A DNA stretch of 64,000 nt from Cercis canadensis (Eukaryota; Streptophyta; Magnoliopsida; Fabales; Fabaceae), in the NCBI GenBank assembly GCA_003255065.1, contig QAOA01000512.1:330746-394745 (forward strand), written 5' to 3'. The notes under the pieces are model-generated. The model saw only the letters and a program-made list of their open reading frames with translations, had not been told where the DNA came from and made no database searches. The position numbers were made by a program, and so were the translations under genes. How positions within the stretch are numbered: the stretch's first letter is position 1; each line of letters opens with the position of its first letter. Below are positions 37,701 through 51,200 of this stretch, one piece after another.

Positions 37701-39163
37701 TATAAAAGTACACTCATCTCCTTTAAAAAATTAGAACTAGTGTCATTAATAGAGGCAAAATGATCCAATTACCTTTTGTAGTCCCTCCATTGCATTTTCT
37801 CTCCATTCATGGAGAGAACTTTTCACCTCAATTTTTTCTCCTGCAATCAAACAATAGAAAATAACTTTTCACCTCCCTTTTCTCTCCTACAACCAAATAA
37901 TAAAAATTAACTTTTCACCTCCATATATTTTCTTTCCTTCAATTTTTTCCCCCTACTTTTCTCTCAATCCAAACATAGGGTTAGAAAATTTGGAGATCAA
38001 GGATTTATGCTATTATGTAACAAAAAAAAAAAAAGTCATACCTGGCCGTAGAATGCATGTACAAAATATGTGTAGTCTCAAATTTTTTATTGAAATTTTT
38101 TTTATTGACAAAATAAATTGAGTTTTGACTCGATAGATAATGTATTTGTTTTTGCAATTTCTTACAGTAATTTGGGATGGGCACCTATTATCCGAGTCAC
38201 ACAAACAAAAAGTGAAAAGGAAAAGATATTAGAACTTCAATCATTTCACACTTTAGGGCATAAATTTTCCAAATGGAGCCTACTTTCACTTGATGTGCCG
38301 CAATAAGTGGAGGGGTTGAGTGGAGAATAAGTGATGGTCACCAAAAAAACTAAATGGGAAAGCAAAGCAACTTTTAACATCTCACCAAAAGTGCGGCCAA
38401 ACAACGATATTTTAATCTTCGAATGAGATTAATTTCATGTTCAATTGAGTAAAATGAAAATACTCATAGTATTAACCAAAAAAAAAAAAACAACGGTACT
38501 TCAATATACAACCTAATATAACTTACATAATTACTAATACAGTAATGTTTATTTAATGGTAATTATAACTTTATAACTTCATATTATTCTGATAGCAATT
38601 TTAATAATAAACTGAAAAATAGATACAGGATGACTTTAGCCATACTATTCAAGAACTGCACCTATTTATCATAATTGAAAGAATCTGGTAACCAGTTCTC
38701 TTACTTAAAGAACATTAAAAGGATGCAAATATTATTACTCTTTTTTATCCTTTTCCACTACAATATTCTTTTCGTTAATTCAGTTGTGTACGTAATCACT
38801 TTTGACATTGGATTCATTGCCTTTTACTTATTACAATATAATAATAACATGTTTGAAATTTAAGTGCAAAGAAATCTGCATGGATCTCCTTGTCACCCAA
38901 TCTTACTGCATGCAACATCCCTTTGTCTTCAATTGCCTTTTTATTTTGACAAGTGATCAAAAAGAGACGCCGCATTGTCTAACCAATTAAAAACTTCCAT
39001 CTCATTTGGTAATTTTAAGGAATCAATAAGTAATGAAATTTGAATTATTTATAAAAGTGTACCTTTTAGAAATATGATTTTGTGGGTGCTAAATAAGTTA
39101 TGTTTAATAAAAGTAATTTAGGTTATTTTGTAAAATTAATGAGGATATGTTAAAGAAAAATGT

Positions 39164-41119
39164 GGGAAATTAACTGAAATAATGCTATTTAATTAGTTAA
39201 TTATGTATTTAGGTTAATTTTTAAAATATTTACCAAAATGGGTTAGTTTTTATACCTAATAAACGCCAATTCGTTTTTATAACAAAACGCCAAATCAAAT
39301 CTGCGTTTTATGTAATAAACGCCAAAATTAAAACGGAGTTTCTTGTAAAAAAATGCCAAAATGATATAAAACGCCAAAATGAAAGTCAAAAGCTGCTGAA
39401 TTGATTTCCTAGAAAACCCCAAAACGTTTTGGCGTTTTTCTCTAGAAAACTCTGAAACGTTTTGGAGTTTTTTAAAGAAAAATGCCAATTCAAGTTGGCC
39501 TTTTTTGGGGCCAAAACAAAACTCTTAACCCTGAACTCAAAACCCCAACTACTAACTTAAATTCTAAACCCTAAATCCTAAACAAACCCTAAACCCCTAA
39601 TTCAAATCCCTAACCACAAGCCTCAAATATTAAACTCAAAAATATTGTTCTAACCTCTAAACTGTATACCCTAAACCTCAATTTTCACATCCCAAGAATA
39701 AGACTCTAACTTCCAAACCTCTAATCCCAAAGTTAAAAATAAAACTTTGACAACTAAACTCTAAATCTAAACCCCAAACCTAATTCCAAAATTCAAAAAT
39801 TCAACTCCAAACCCTAAACTCAACAATTGAACTATAACTCCAAACCATAAACCCAAACTTCAACCCCTTAACCCTAAACCTTTAACCTTAAATCCTATAC
39901 CAAATCCCAAACCCCAAATTCCTAAACCCTAAACACCTAATCCCAAACCTAAACCTAAATTCAAACATACAACTCCAACCCCTAAATTTAACAATTAAAC
40001 TATAACCCCAAACCCTAACCCTAAACATTTAACCCTAAAACCTAAACCACATCTCAAACCCTAAATTTCTAAACCCCAAACACTTAATACCAAACTCAAA
40101 AAAAAATCCAACCTTAAACCCTAACGCCGAAACTAAGGGTTTGGGTTTAAGGCTAGATTTTTTTTGAGTTTGGTATTAAGTGTTTGGGGTTTAGAAATTT
40201 AGGGTTTGAGATGTGGTTTAGGTTTTAGGGTTAATGGTTTGAGTTAGGAGTTAGGGTTTGAGGTTAGGGTTTATGGTTTAGGGTTATAGTTTAATTGTTG
40301 AATTTAAGGGTTAGAGTTGTATGTTTGAATTTAGGTTTAGGTTTAGGTTTGGGATTAGGTGTTTAGGGTTTAGGAATTTAGGGTTTGTGATTTGGTATAG
40401 GGTTAGGGGGTTGGGGTTTAGGTTTATGGTTTGGAGTTTAGAGTTATAGTTTAATTGTTGAGTTTAGGGTTTAGAGTTGCATTTTTGAATTTTGGGTTCA
40501 AGTTTAGGGTTTAGATTTGAAATTTGGAGTTTAGTTATTGGAGTTTTATTCTGGGGATGTGAAAATTAGGGTTTGAGGTATACAGTTTAGAGGTTGGAGC
40601 AGTATTTTTGAGTTTAAAATTTGGGGCTTGTGGTTGGGGATTTAGATTAGGGGTTTGGGGTTTGGTTTAGGGTTTTAGAGTTTAGAATTTAAGTTAGTGG
40701 TTGGGGTTTTGAGTTCAGGGTTAAGAGTTTTTTTTTTTTGTCCCAAAAAGGCCAACTTGAATTGGCATTTTTCTTTAGAAAACTCCAAAATGTTTCGGAG
40801 TTTTCTAGAGAAAAACGCCAAAACATTTTGGAGTTTTCTAGAGAAAAACACCAAAACGTTTTGGAGTTTTCTAGGAAATCAATTCGGCAGCTTTTGACTT
40901 TCATTTCAGCGTTTTATATCATTTTGGCATTTTTTTACAAGAAACTCCATTTTAATTTTGGTGTTTATTACATAAAACGCAGATTTGATTTGGCGTTTTG
41001 TTATAAAAACGAATTGGCGTTTATTAGGTATAAAAACTAACCCATTTTAGCAAATATTTTAAAAACTAACCTAAATACGTAATTAACTAATTAAATAGCA
41101 TTATTTCAGTTAATTTCCC
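39164..41119. mobile_element. Large palindromic Mutator-like fold-back element (~1.96 kb)
   Basis: The left half (39164 to ~40124) is the inverse of the right half (~40134 to 41119), with a ~10 bp centre. Ends are GGGAAATTAACTGAAATAAT and its inverse. Flanks GAAAAATGT (39155-39163) and GAAACATGT (41120-41128) form a 9 bp duplication with one mismatch, as for Mutator-like elements. Arms contain an outer unit with AACGCCAAAA/TTTTGGCGTT motifs and an inner block of telomere-like repeats. The arms differ at many positions, and the right has one more 33 bp tandem unit, so this is not an assembly echo. It contains no transposase. Confidence 0.82.
39531..40736. repeat. Degenerate telomere-like (CCCTAAA)n / (TTTAGGG)n inverted array
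   Basis: From about 39531 to 40124 the plus strand is dominated by variants of AACCCTAAACCC. From about 40134 to 40736 it switches to the inverse, TTTAGGGTTTGG-like. The plant telomere unit is CCCTAAA, but spacing here is irregular (5-12 bases), so this is an interstitial degenerate form inside the palindrome and not a chromosome end. Confidence 0.8.
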
Positions 41120-41806
41120 GAAACATGTATTAATTTTCATAAAATAGAGCATGAAATATAGAATTTCACCTCTCAAGTGTACAACAGGAATGCTAATTTC
41201 TACTTCTATAAAAACATTCTTGAAATAGAATCATTCAATTTCTTTTTCCCACCAAATATAAGAATGCTCATTTCATAAAATAAAGCATAAAATAAAATTA
41301 CCATTCTATATACCAAACGAGCAATTTTAGAATTATTTATTTCTTGTTGCATGACGATACGAAGATTTGAATCTTAAACTCTTGCAAACTATTTAACCAC
41401 TAAACTACACAAACTTAATCTTCTCATAATTGTCGTAAAAGCTCATATAATAATACTTGATCATATGATAATTTCTTGTGATATAAGTCAGTGTCATTGG
41501 AAAATTATTTTGATGAAATTATTTTTCCCATCTAGAAAAACCCTCACACCGAAACCATATTAAGAGAAAATGCACACCAGATTTGCTGGATATATAGCTG
41601 GCAAGTCAGATTGGATTCCTTTAAGAGTACCTATGTACATGACTGCATGATTGGTTCATTGCAGCAGATAAAAGATCAAGTTAAAAGTTAAAAGTTAAAA
41701 CAACCTCAAGTGGCTTTCCTATATATAGGCTATTTTCTCTTCCTTTTAAGAGTGAAGGAAAGATTGTAGCAAAAGTAAGAGGTAAAGCCAAACATGGTTA
41801 AATTTC

Positions 41807-42011
41807 TTAAGAAAAATGGGGACAAGTAAAAGTTCGGAAAAATATTTATCGAGAGAAAAATATTAATTATTTCTTAGTTAATATTTGTGTGAGTTATATA
41901 AAGCTTCTNTTAAGAAAAATGGGGAAAAGTAAAAGTTCGGAAAAATATTTATCGAGAGAAAAATATTAATTATTTCTTAGTTAATATTTGTGTGAGTTAT
42001 ATAAAGCTTCT
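41807..42011. repeat. 102 bp near-exact duplication across an N (probable assembly echo)
   Basis: 41807-41908 and 41910-42011 match over 102 bp with one visible difference (GGGGACAAG against GGGGAAAAG) and are separated by a single N at 41909. The arrangement is the same as at 13635-13834. Confidence 0.8.
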
Positions 42012-45000
42012 CCTTTTTTTTGGGGGGGTTTTTTTTAGGCCTCTAATATCGCAATAATCTTAGTTTTAGAAGCAAAAGTAAAATGGGTAATTGCAAACGA
42101 AGTTATAGCTTGTTCGAAAAGATTGTGGAGAAGTGAAAATGCACGTTCTAAATATTGAAGGCCAAAGTCTGAGAAGCCTTTTTTGGTGTACAGAAGTAAG
42201 CTGGTTTCATTTATGACATCATAAACCGAATTATGTGATTAATTGTTTTGTTATAAAATATAGTACTCAGTTAGATAAAATTATAATTATGTTGAATTTG
42301 ACGATTCCTAATATTTTTAAAAACATGATTTGAATTATTGAAAATAAGTTTGTAAGCAAAAATTTCACCATATTGACGGTTTATGGGAAAAGATGTAGAT
42401 TGATAGATTGATTGAATATTATGGCACTTAGGGCAAAAGTCACAAATCACATCCTCCACATATGTGATCGTATCAATATCATATCATTTTTATTTTTTCT
42501 TGACATAAGATATTATTTTATTTTATTTTTTTAGTTTTATTTATTCCTTCCAACATCACTTTGCTGAAAATTTATTAATGCGAATTTATAATTTTTTTAA
42601 AAAAGTTTTATGAGTGAAACTATTTACAAAAAGAAATAGATTAACTTTTTTTTTTGGGTACATAAAAATTTAGGATGAAAAAAAATTACTCAATTTCAAA
42701 GCCAAAACATATTACATGCCTCAACGAAAACTTATAGTGAAANGTGAAAGAGATTAACTTTTAATTAAACTAAACTAAACCATCATTGTTGTTATCAGTA
42801 TATGACCTCTCAACTGTTTGAAAGAGGACCACGTCATGACAATAACATTTGGAAAATGATATTTACATAAAATTTTTGTCATAAGAAATCAACTGCATAC
42901 AAAATTAAACAACAAACAAAATTCAAGTTTTAATGGTTCTATTTAATTATTTTAAACTATATCTTGTGAATTTTATTTGTATACATGTCACTACTGGTGC
43001 AATTTATGTCTATTTTCCTTTTACAAAAACAATACCATGTTTTTATTCCTCAATTAAAATAAAAGTAAAATGGTTTTTCTTTTTTAACATCACTCCACTC
43101 AAAATGTTTTTACTATTATGAATTGAGATGTATTTTCTAAGAAATTTAAAGATTAAAACTATATAAAAAAACGAAAATCCACAAATTAACTTCTTCTAAA
43201 ACTAAATCAGTAAATATAAAGTTACAATTAAGTAATTTACTTGAATCCAATCGAATTATGGTGGTAGGCTTATGGGCAAAATATCAAACACTGTGTATAA
43301 AAAATCATGAAGTGTTGCTACAATTATAGATGATTACGACGTATGAGGGGAAAAGGACCATGACATCAACGTCTGCGTTTGGGTCACACACTCAACAATT
43401 GTGAGCTTCACGTCTGAAACTGACCTGACTCTGTTTTACAATACTTTCCTTTTATTATAATGACCCCAAAAAAATATCTTTTCCTTACTAATTACTTATA
43501 TAACACTAGTACGGTACGGGTACATATACGATTTTTGTTACGGCATTTTAAAAAAAATAAGGATACAAATACACCACGTTATATATATATATATAATAAA
43601 TTTTTTTAAAATTATTTAAATATTAAAAATATCAACTATTAATCCTTAACAAATAAATAACAATTAACAAGTATTAACTCAAAATATAAATCATCAATCA
43701 AAATTCAAATAATAAAATTTATCATATTTGATTAAGTATCATTAGTATATTATAAATCTTTTTTAATTAGACCAAATACATTATAAAAAGTCACAAAAAA
43801 ATAATAAACTATTATAAAAATTGGGATTAGCTACGTTTTGAAACACTTTAAAAAAAAAAAGACATGTTTCTTTTATTGGTACGCGTTTCGCTTTTCGGAG
43901 ACGTCTCTGAAATGGATATGCCTGCTTCCTTGGCGTTTTGGTGCTATTAGTAGGTTATTACTCATTAATTTTGACGCGTACCAACATGTTTGAAGTTTGA
44001 GAAGTTGCAAATTTGTTTGTTGAGACTCTTGAGTCTTGAGCGGTAAAACTGTAAAAAGAGAACCACTAAAGCTACTGCTGTGAGAGAGAATTGTGAAATG
44101 ACGCAGTGATTAGGTTTTAAGACCTTTCACATTTGAACAAAAAAATTACTTAACTATATAATATCCTTATTTTTAACTAACACGCATGCTAAAAACTTTT
44201 GCTTTTGATATCTATTAGTTTATACATGTATGATCGATTTGCTGTAATGATGTAGAATTGGCATGCATACCACTGGTTCCTTGAGTGTCCAAAAGCTAAG
44301 ACAATGTCTGCTCTGATGCTGCAAATTCAGGCTCGTAGATTTAGCTCGATGTCGGAATAATGGTGGAACTTTCTATTGAGTGAGCTTAATTGTTTGTAAG
44401 CTCCTACATTGATTGGAAAGAGGTCACAGATGTAATAGGGTTCACTGTTTTGGTTGGTTCTTTTGTTGTTTTCTGGTGCAGAGTACCTTGATGTTTTCTT
44501 TTATGTTTAACTTGATGTTAGAATCTGATTCCACAAGGATCGCCCAGAGTTCTGCTAGCAAAGTTGTTCTTGATGTAACCTCTCAATCGCTCATCTTTGG
44601 AGTGAGTAGTTGGGACTTGGGCGTGTTGCCCTTGTCAGGTTACGTTAATTTGTAATTCCTTTGCACTTTATTCCTGTATACTTGTTATATCTTAAGATAA
44701 ACTATGTAATTTACTCTTATTTCATCAAAATTTAGATTGAAACACAGAAATGGGGAGCACTATATATATATATATAATATGCTCACTCACCAAATAATCT
44801 GGAGCCGAATGATACTGAAATTATCTTTATAATTTATGAGCTCTGTATTTGAATCTAAAATTGAAACAAAAAATACCAAACAATTGTGTGTCAGAAATTT
44901 AGTTAAGTAATTTTATTTAAACCTTTATTTTAATCGAGCTCAAATTTTGTCACACATAAAATATCTTTTGGCACATAAAGATATGCACATGTTTTCTGTG

Positions 45001-47149
45001 GGACTAAATGCACTTCAATTCCACACTCAAAAATATCTGTGTTTTAATTTAAAACATGTAATGGTATGAAATTCCCACCACTGCTTGCTGTCGATGGAAT
45101 TTGGGGGTTGGAATTATCCTAAGGAAAAGATTGATCATGTACTGGAGGTCCCATCTAGGGGTCCAAACGAAGGTTCACACTACGAAGGTTCACACTACAA
45201 CCTTCCTAGCTAGTTCCCACCACTTTCCATAATTATTCATGACAACAATTAGAAAAAAGACTATAGAGAAAGTTCAAAGAGAATATAATAAAGAGAAAGA
45301 AACAAACAGAAAATGATATATGAAACCAAACCTTGCGTGTCCCACTCACATAACAACAATGTTTCTGGTGGGCATTGTCCTTTGACCACTCATGCCTTTT
45401 GTTTGAGCATAGAGCACCTTCCAAGTCGGTATATTCTTTTGTTTATAGAAAAGAATATGTTCACTATGATGAGAAACTTAAATAAAAAGATATATAGAGT
45501 TTCATGTATTATAATAAAATTTTATAACAGGGAACACCTTCTAAATTCAAGATTTTCTTTCTTTTCTAAAAATGAAGTTAATTTTTTATAATAAAAATCT
45601 CTACTGTGATATGTAACTTTACATTTTTTTTTTTGAAAAATTAGTTTCATAAATTATATATGAGTTTTATGACAAGAGAGGAAGAAAAATTCGAAAGCGA
45701 ACCATGTCTTAAACATAACCACAATTAATACTACCACATTATTCACATTTGTGCATGAAGCAGCTTTCAAAATGGCTCTGAATAGCTTTCCCCCACATGT
45801 TCAACTCTGAAGGTTGGTGAAAGAGAGAGGAAATTATTTTCTCTTAAAATAGTGTTTATTGTTTTTAGGGATTAATCAGTTAGATGTAAAATAATTTTTA
45901 AATTTTCACCCAATAGCTTAAACTTTTAAGTTGAACTGATTATTGACAGAATCAATATTAACTATCGCTCTTTCATAATCTACTTGATCAATTGATCCCT
46001 AATATAGAACCCCCATATAAAAACCTGAAAAACATTATACTTTACTAAAAAAGTTATATTTATAATGTAATATAAAAGAAAATTTTATAATTACCCTAAA
46101 TAATTAGTTTATATTCTAGCTAATTAAATTTTTTAATTTTTTCAATAAATTATATTTCATAATGTGATCACATACACGTCACAATGATGAAAAAAATGTT
46201 AGTGGATTTCATCAACTTTATTTATTCTTCATAATTCTAGTTCATATATATAACTGTTCAAATATAATTGGTCGGAATATGGGGATCCAATGCCTAGAAC
46301 CAATGGACCAATTGGAGAAGACTGGGACCACAGTTCCCTACACTATGAATATATATTCTCCCATAATGTTATTTAATTTTTAGAGTATAGCCCGGGAATA
46401 GCTTTCATTTGGATGAGTTATGTGAACCATGCTTAAAGAAATGTTTTATCTTAGTAATACAAATTCATCTTGCAAGTTGCAGTAGAAACAAAAGTAAGTA
46501 GAAAAAGGAATAAGACACTAATCTTTTAATCAAGACAATACAAAAGAGCAAGTTAATTACATGCCTTAGTATGCGATTTAACTTCGTCTTCCAGCAAATA
46601 ATATGAGCTTAAATTATTTTTATTTTCGTAAAATTTCATTGAGGGGTATTATAATAATTTAAAGTGTGTAGTATATAGCCAATGATGGATTGAAACGATC
46701 GATCACAACATCACATAAGGTAAATCAGATTTTTTTTTGATAAATTAAATTGTTAAGGTGGACTTATAATTACATTTAGATGAATATGTGATTTCTATCA
46801 TTTTATTTTATCTAATCATTAAATTTAAAGTTTAACAAAGTTTTAGTAAATTTTATTTGGCTAAATAGCATTACTCTAAAGAATCTAATAATAATGAATC
46901 TAAATTTTAGGTTATCTAGCTGTTCAGGAATAAACTTTATCTGTGATAAGTGATAACCTTTTCTTTTCTTTTTATGGTACAATGAAGCTCGATGTGCTAG
47001 ATAACTTTTCTTTTCTCTTTATGCTAAAATGAAGCCCAATGTGCTAAGAAAGTAAAAAGTGTATCGAAACTCTTGATATCAAATCCTATGGCGGTTCATA
47101 GGACTAGTTAAAGAGAAAACTTTAGATAGACTTAGCCTACAAACATTAA

Positions 47150-47613
47150 AAGTTTGTTTGAGAGTTAAAATTGGGGAGAAAAGAGAGGAAATGAAATGAG
47201 TAAATGTGTCAATCTCCTTATTTGAAAGTTTAAGATTAAAAAATAAAAAGAAACCAAGAGGTAACTCTCACATTCATTTTTTGCCTTCACTTTTGTGTAC
47301 CTTTGATTTGGAAGGTTTGGAGAAGAAAGATGAATACTTTACTATTATACCTCTATTTATTTCTTTAAATTTTTTTCAAATACTATTTAAATAACATTAT
47401 TAAATTTTATATTGAATATATTTACTTTATAAATAAAGGATAAATTTATAAAATTATAAATTTTTGTTTCTTTCTTTTTCTTTCCTCTCCCCTTGTTTAT
47501 TTTAATCATCCAAACAAGAGAAAGAAAAACCCTTTCCTTCCTTTTCTCTTATTTCTCTCCATTTCCTCTCCTCTCATCTCCTTTCCTCTCACTTCAAACT
47601 CCCAAACATACCC
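47150..47613. mobile_element. Tourist-like MITE, 464 bp
   Basis: Ends AAGTTTGTTTGAGAG and CTCCCAAACATACCC are imperfect inverted repeats flanked by TAA (47147-47149 and 47614-47616), as in PIF/Harbinger MITEs. Inner sequence such as GTAAATGTGTCAATC and ATAAATAAAGGATAAATTT is shared with the 56146-56824 element, so the two belong to one family. Confidence 0.7.
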
Positions 47614-48131
47614 TAAATGAGACCAAACCTATGTGTTAAATATCTGATTGGTCCAATCTCTATAACGTGCTAATTAAGAAAAATGTCATGTGATTGTCCT
47701 ATCTTTGGCAGATTTCAGTCAGGCAAAAGATTAGGAAGAATTACTAAAAAAAAGAAAAAAGTTAAAAAAGATCTCTTTAAAAAATAAAAAAAAGATTACT
47801 GAAAATATACAAATTATTATATTAGTTTTTTTTTTTAAATAGATTTTTCTTACTTTTCTTTTTTGGGATTTCTCCTCAATATAAAATTGGCTTAAGGTAA
47901 AAGAATGAAAAATAAAAATAAATAAAAATAAAAATACTAGAAGTCTGAATTTTGTTACTAGAATTGCAACTAAAATTATATAAACTTACACCTACCTTTG
48001 AATATAACAGTAGTTTTTACCACTTTATTTCATCTAACAACTACGTTTGAATTCTAGCAAGAAAACTCTGGTTGAGTGAGCAAAACAAGATATCAATTTT
48101 TAGATATTAAGAGCTGGCTCTCAAAACGCTT

Positions 48132-48142
48132 CTATATATATA
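48132..48142 (+). promoter_or_regulatory. TATA box of the ascorbate oxidase gene
   Basis: CTATATATATAG lies about 104 bases before the ATG at 48246, followed by a pyrimidine-rich leader. This spacing predicts transcription starting near 48165-48175 and a 5' UTR of about 75 bases without an intron. Position and sequence only. Confidence 0.6.
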
Positions 48143-48245
48143 GAGAGAGCAATCGTCCCATATTCCAAGGATAGTACGTCCCTCCCCTTCATGCTTTCAC
48201 TTATTCTTCAACCCCTCTGAGTTTCCCTACCATACCAAATCAACA

Positions 48246-51200
48246 ATGAGTTTCAAAGCTCTTTATCTTTGGTGTATTTGTTTGGGATTTTTTCAGTTAT
48301 CACTAGCAGCAAAAGTGAGACATTTCAAATGGGATGTGGAGTACATGTACGGAACTCCAGATTGTGTGGAGCACGCTGTGATGGGAATCAATGGCCAGTT
48401 TCCCGGCCCAACAATCCGAGCTCAAGTCGGAGACACCCTTCATATTGAACTCACCAACAAGCTCTCCACAGAAGGAGTTGTTATTCACTGGCATGGAATT
48501 AGACAGGTTCTTATCTCTCTCCCTCTCTCTCTTTCTTTCTCTGTCTACAGTTTTTATAGAAGAAAAAAGCATATGAGGAGAAGAACTGTTGTTTAGGCCT
48601 ATATATATGAGTGGCTTTGAATCTTTGATGCTTCTTAAATTGGATCTGTACTTATTTTTATTTTGGTTTTGTATTTGCAGATTGGAACTCCATGGGCAGA
48701 TGGAACTGCTTCCATTTCACAGTGTGCTATAAACCCAGGAGAAACTTTCCATTACAGATACAAAGTTGACAGGGTATTACATCTTGTTCTCTCTCTCTCT
48801 ACTCTTTCTTTTTTGTTTATTACATGCTGATATGGAGGTTTAGATCGGAGAAATTTGTAAACTACCCAAAATTTTCTCTCTCGATCTCTTTCTTTCCCCT
48901 TTAGATGCACAAAGTTGTATTGTATAATTGTACACGTGGCTCGTTCGAATCTAGGGTAGTTCAGAAACAAAGTTTTCTGGTGCCAATTAAACTAAGGCTC
49001 ATTAGTGTACAATTATGCAAGTTTGTGCATTTAAGAATAATACAATTAGCATTACTTGATTATTAATGTAAATGAAGTAGTAGGTTAATCCATGGGTTTT
49101 ATTTTGGTGCAGCCGGGTACATACTTCTACCATGGACACTATGGTATGCAGAGATCAGCTGGGTTGTATGGGTCCCTTATAGTGGATTTGCCAGATGGAC
49201 AAAAAGAACCATTCCATTATGATGGAGAGTTCAACCTATTGCTGAGTGATTGGTGGCACAAAAGTGCTCATGATCAAGAGCTTGGTCTCTCCTCCAATCC
49301 ATTCCGTTGGATTGGTGAACCACAGGTAATAACCACTACACTCTGGTAATAGTAACTTTTTCACATAACGGGAGGTATATGATATTTTTTTTTATGTGAT
49401 AATATAATATATTAGAACTATTAATAAAAAAAATAAAGAGAGAGAAGAAAACATATTTTATATATTNTATATGTCTTTCAATCAATTTTTTAAAAAATTA
49501 AAATTAGAGTTATACAATTAGAGGATATCCATATTTTATTATAAATCTCACCTCATTAGCTCCGAACAAATTTCAAATTTCAACGTTCAAATTCAAGTAT
49601 CTAATCTGAACACTTGGGATTATTCTTAACAAATCTTTATTTTTTATATCTCAAACATCCCCACTGGCAATATTACAAGTTGACATATATAAAATGTCAG
49701 GAAAGTTACTGAAAAGAACAGCACATGTGACCCATTTTTCAACGAGTATTGACCTTTTATTCCTCTCTTTTGTGGGATGGAGGGCAGCACATGGTTTGAA
49801 CATAATTACATAAGATTGCAACAATCAAGGATTAGTCTAAAAATATATTATATCGTATATTTTAAAAAATAGAATTTTAAATAAGAAATAATCTTCTATC
49901 TGTAGTGTTAATAGTGTCGATTTCAGGGGCTCACGTGAATATTATCCATTTTGCTACATTGTATCGATTCTACTAAACTTAAACTTCGTTTCTTAGTAAA
50001 TATAGTGGTGTGTGTGTGTGTCTATATATAAAAAGTAATAATTCATTTTGCTTTTAATCAATAACTTTCTAAATGCATTGCATATATTGTAGTTTAATCA
50101 ATCACTTTCTTTTTTTAAAGTGATCCAAAGGTTTACTGTTGTCATACGCGGTAGTAGGTGAACTGATCCAAAGATTTGATTGTCTTTTTTGACAATTTAA
50201 CCCCAAATTAAGGAGGGAGGAAAGAGCGCTATATTGATTACAACTAAGTACAATGTACGTCTTTTTAATCTTTTCTAACCTTCCACACATTTTCACTTTC
50301 TGTTTTTTTTCAGAGTTTGCTGATCAATGGAAGAGGACAATTCAATTGTTCAATGGCGGCAGATTTTGGCAACACCACTTTACCCCAATGCAAGTTTAGA
50401 GGCAATGAACAATGTGCACCACAGATTCTCCATGTGCTTCCGAACAAGACCTATAGGCTCAGAATTGCTAGTTCCACTGCCTTAGCTTCTCTCAACTTGG
50501 CCATTGGGGTACGCATATATTATAAGACATTACATAAATTACAGCTATGCTATTATTGCTTTTCACTTTCTCCTTTTCCATTCTTAGTCTCTTCAAGTTT
50601 CAATAAAGTTCCTTACAGATCATTTCACACTATAAATACATGATATTATCTAAATTTTAACAAGAATCACTTAAATTTTTTTAATGTATAATTTAAATAT
50701 AAAATATTGCAAGAATCAAGTAAACTCAACCCAAGTTGATGGTAGGGTTGAACGACCCATCATTTCGACAACTTTTATTACGTTGCCCATTTGTGTGTAT
50801 GCGTTTCATTAGGTAAAAGTCGGGAAGATTCTGATTCCCTTTTGCTATTGTTAGTGACTATGAGCTGTTTGATAAGATAAATTTGGTGGCCTTTTTCATT
50901 TCTCCCACTAAAAGAGGAGCAACATAGGAGATCATGGGTCATTCGCTTCCACTATACCCATATTTATATATTCCCTATTCGAATAGTTGAGGTATATAAT
51001 GGTCCTCATGTACGATACTAGACACAAGGGTCAAAAGTTGGCAAGAAAGTGATAAATGTAAATAATCATACATTTTGGAGAAGATTGTTGCCAACAATGA
51101 CCACTTATAGTGAATGGAGAAATCCTTTGGTGAACANTGGAGAAATCCATTGGTGAACATAGTTCACCATTAATTACATGTAGAAATTTGAGTAGAACTC

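Larger units (their letters stand above)
36948..37980. mobile_element. Tourist-like MITE carrying a nested Pack-MULE
   Basis: Outer ends TGCTATGTTTGGA (36948) and TCCAAACATAGGG (37980) are inverted repeats flanked by TTA on both sides, as in PIF/Harbinger (Tourist) elements. Purine-rich on the left and pyrimidine-rich on the right, the arms pair imperfectly further in. Removing the 598 bp inner element and one 10 bp target copy leaves about 425 bp, close to the 421 bp of a related copy at 60078-60498. The inner element therefore inserted later. Confidence 0.65.
41129..48130. other. Gene-poor spacer between fold-back element and ascorbate oxidase
   Basis: AT-rich DNA with a few MITEs. A less AT-rich block at 44240-44660 includes an 80-codon open frame (44413-44652) and an acceptor-like TTTCTGGTGCAG, which could be a gene relic, but no homology was recognised. 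A GTACGGTACGGGTA/GGTACGCGTTTCG stretch at 43508-43915 looks like repeat debris. Confidence 0.4.

Noticed and set aside
39531..40736. True telomere or chromosome end
   Set aside because: The CCCTAAA-like units are irregular and inverted about a centre inside a flanked transposon, with ordinary genes on both sides.
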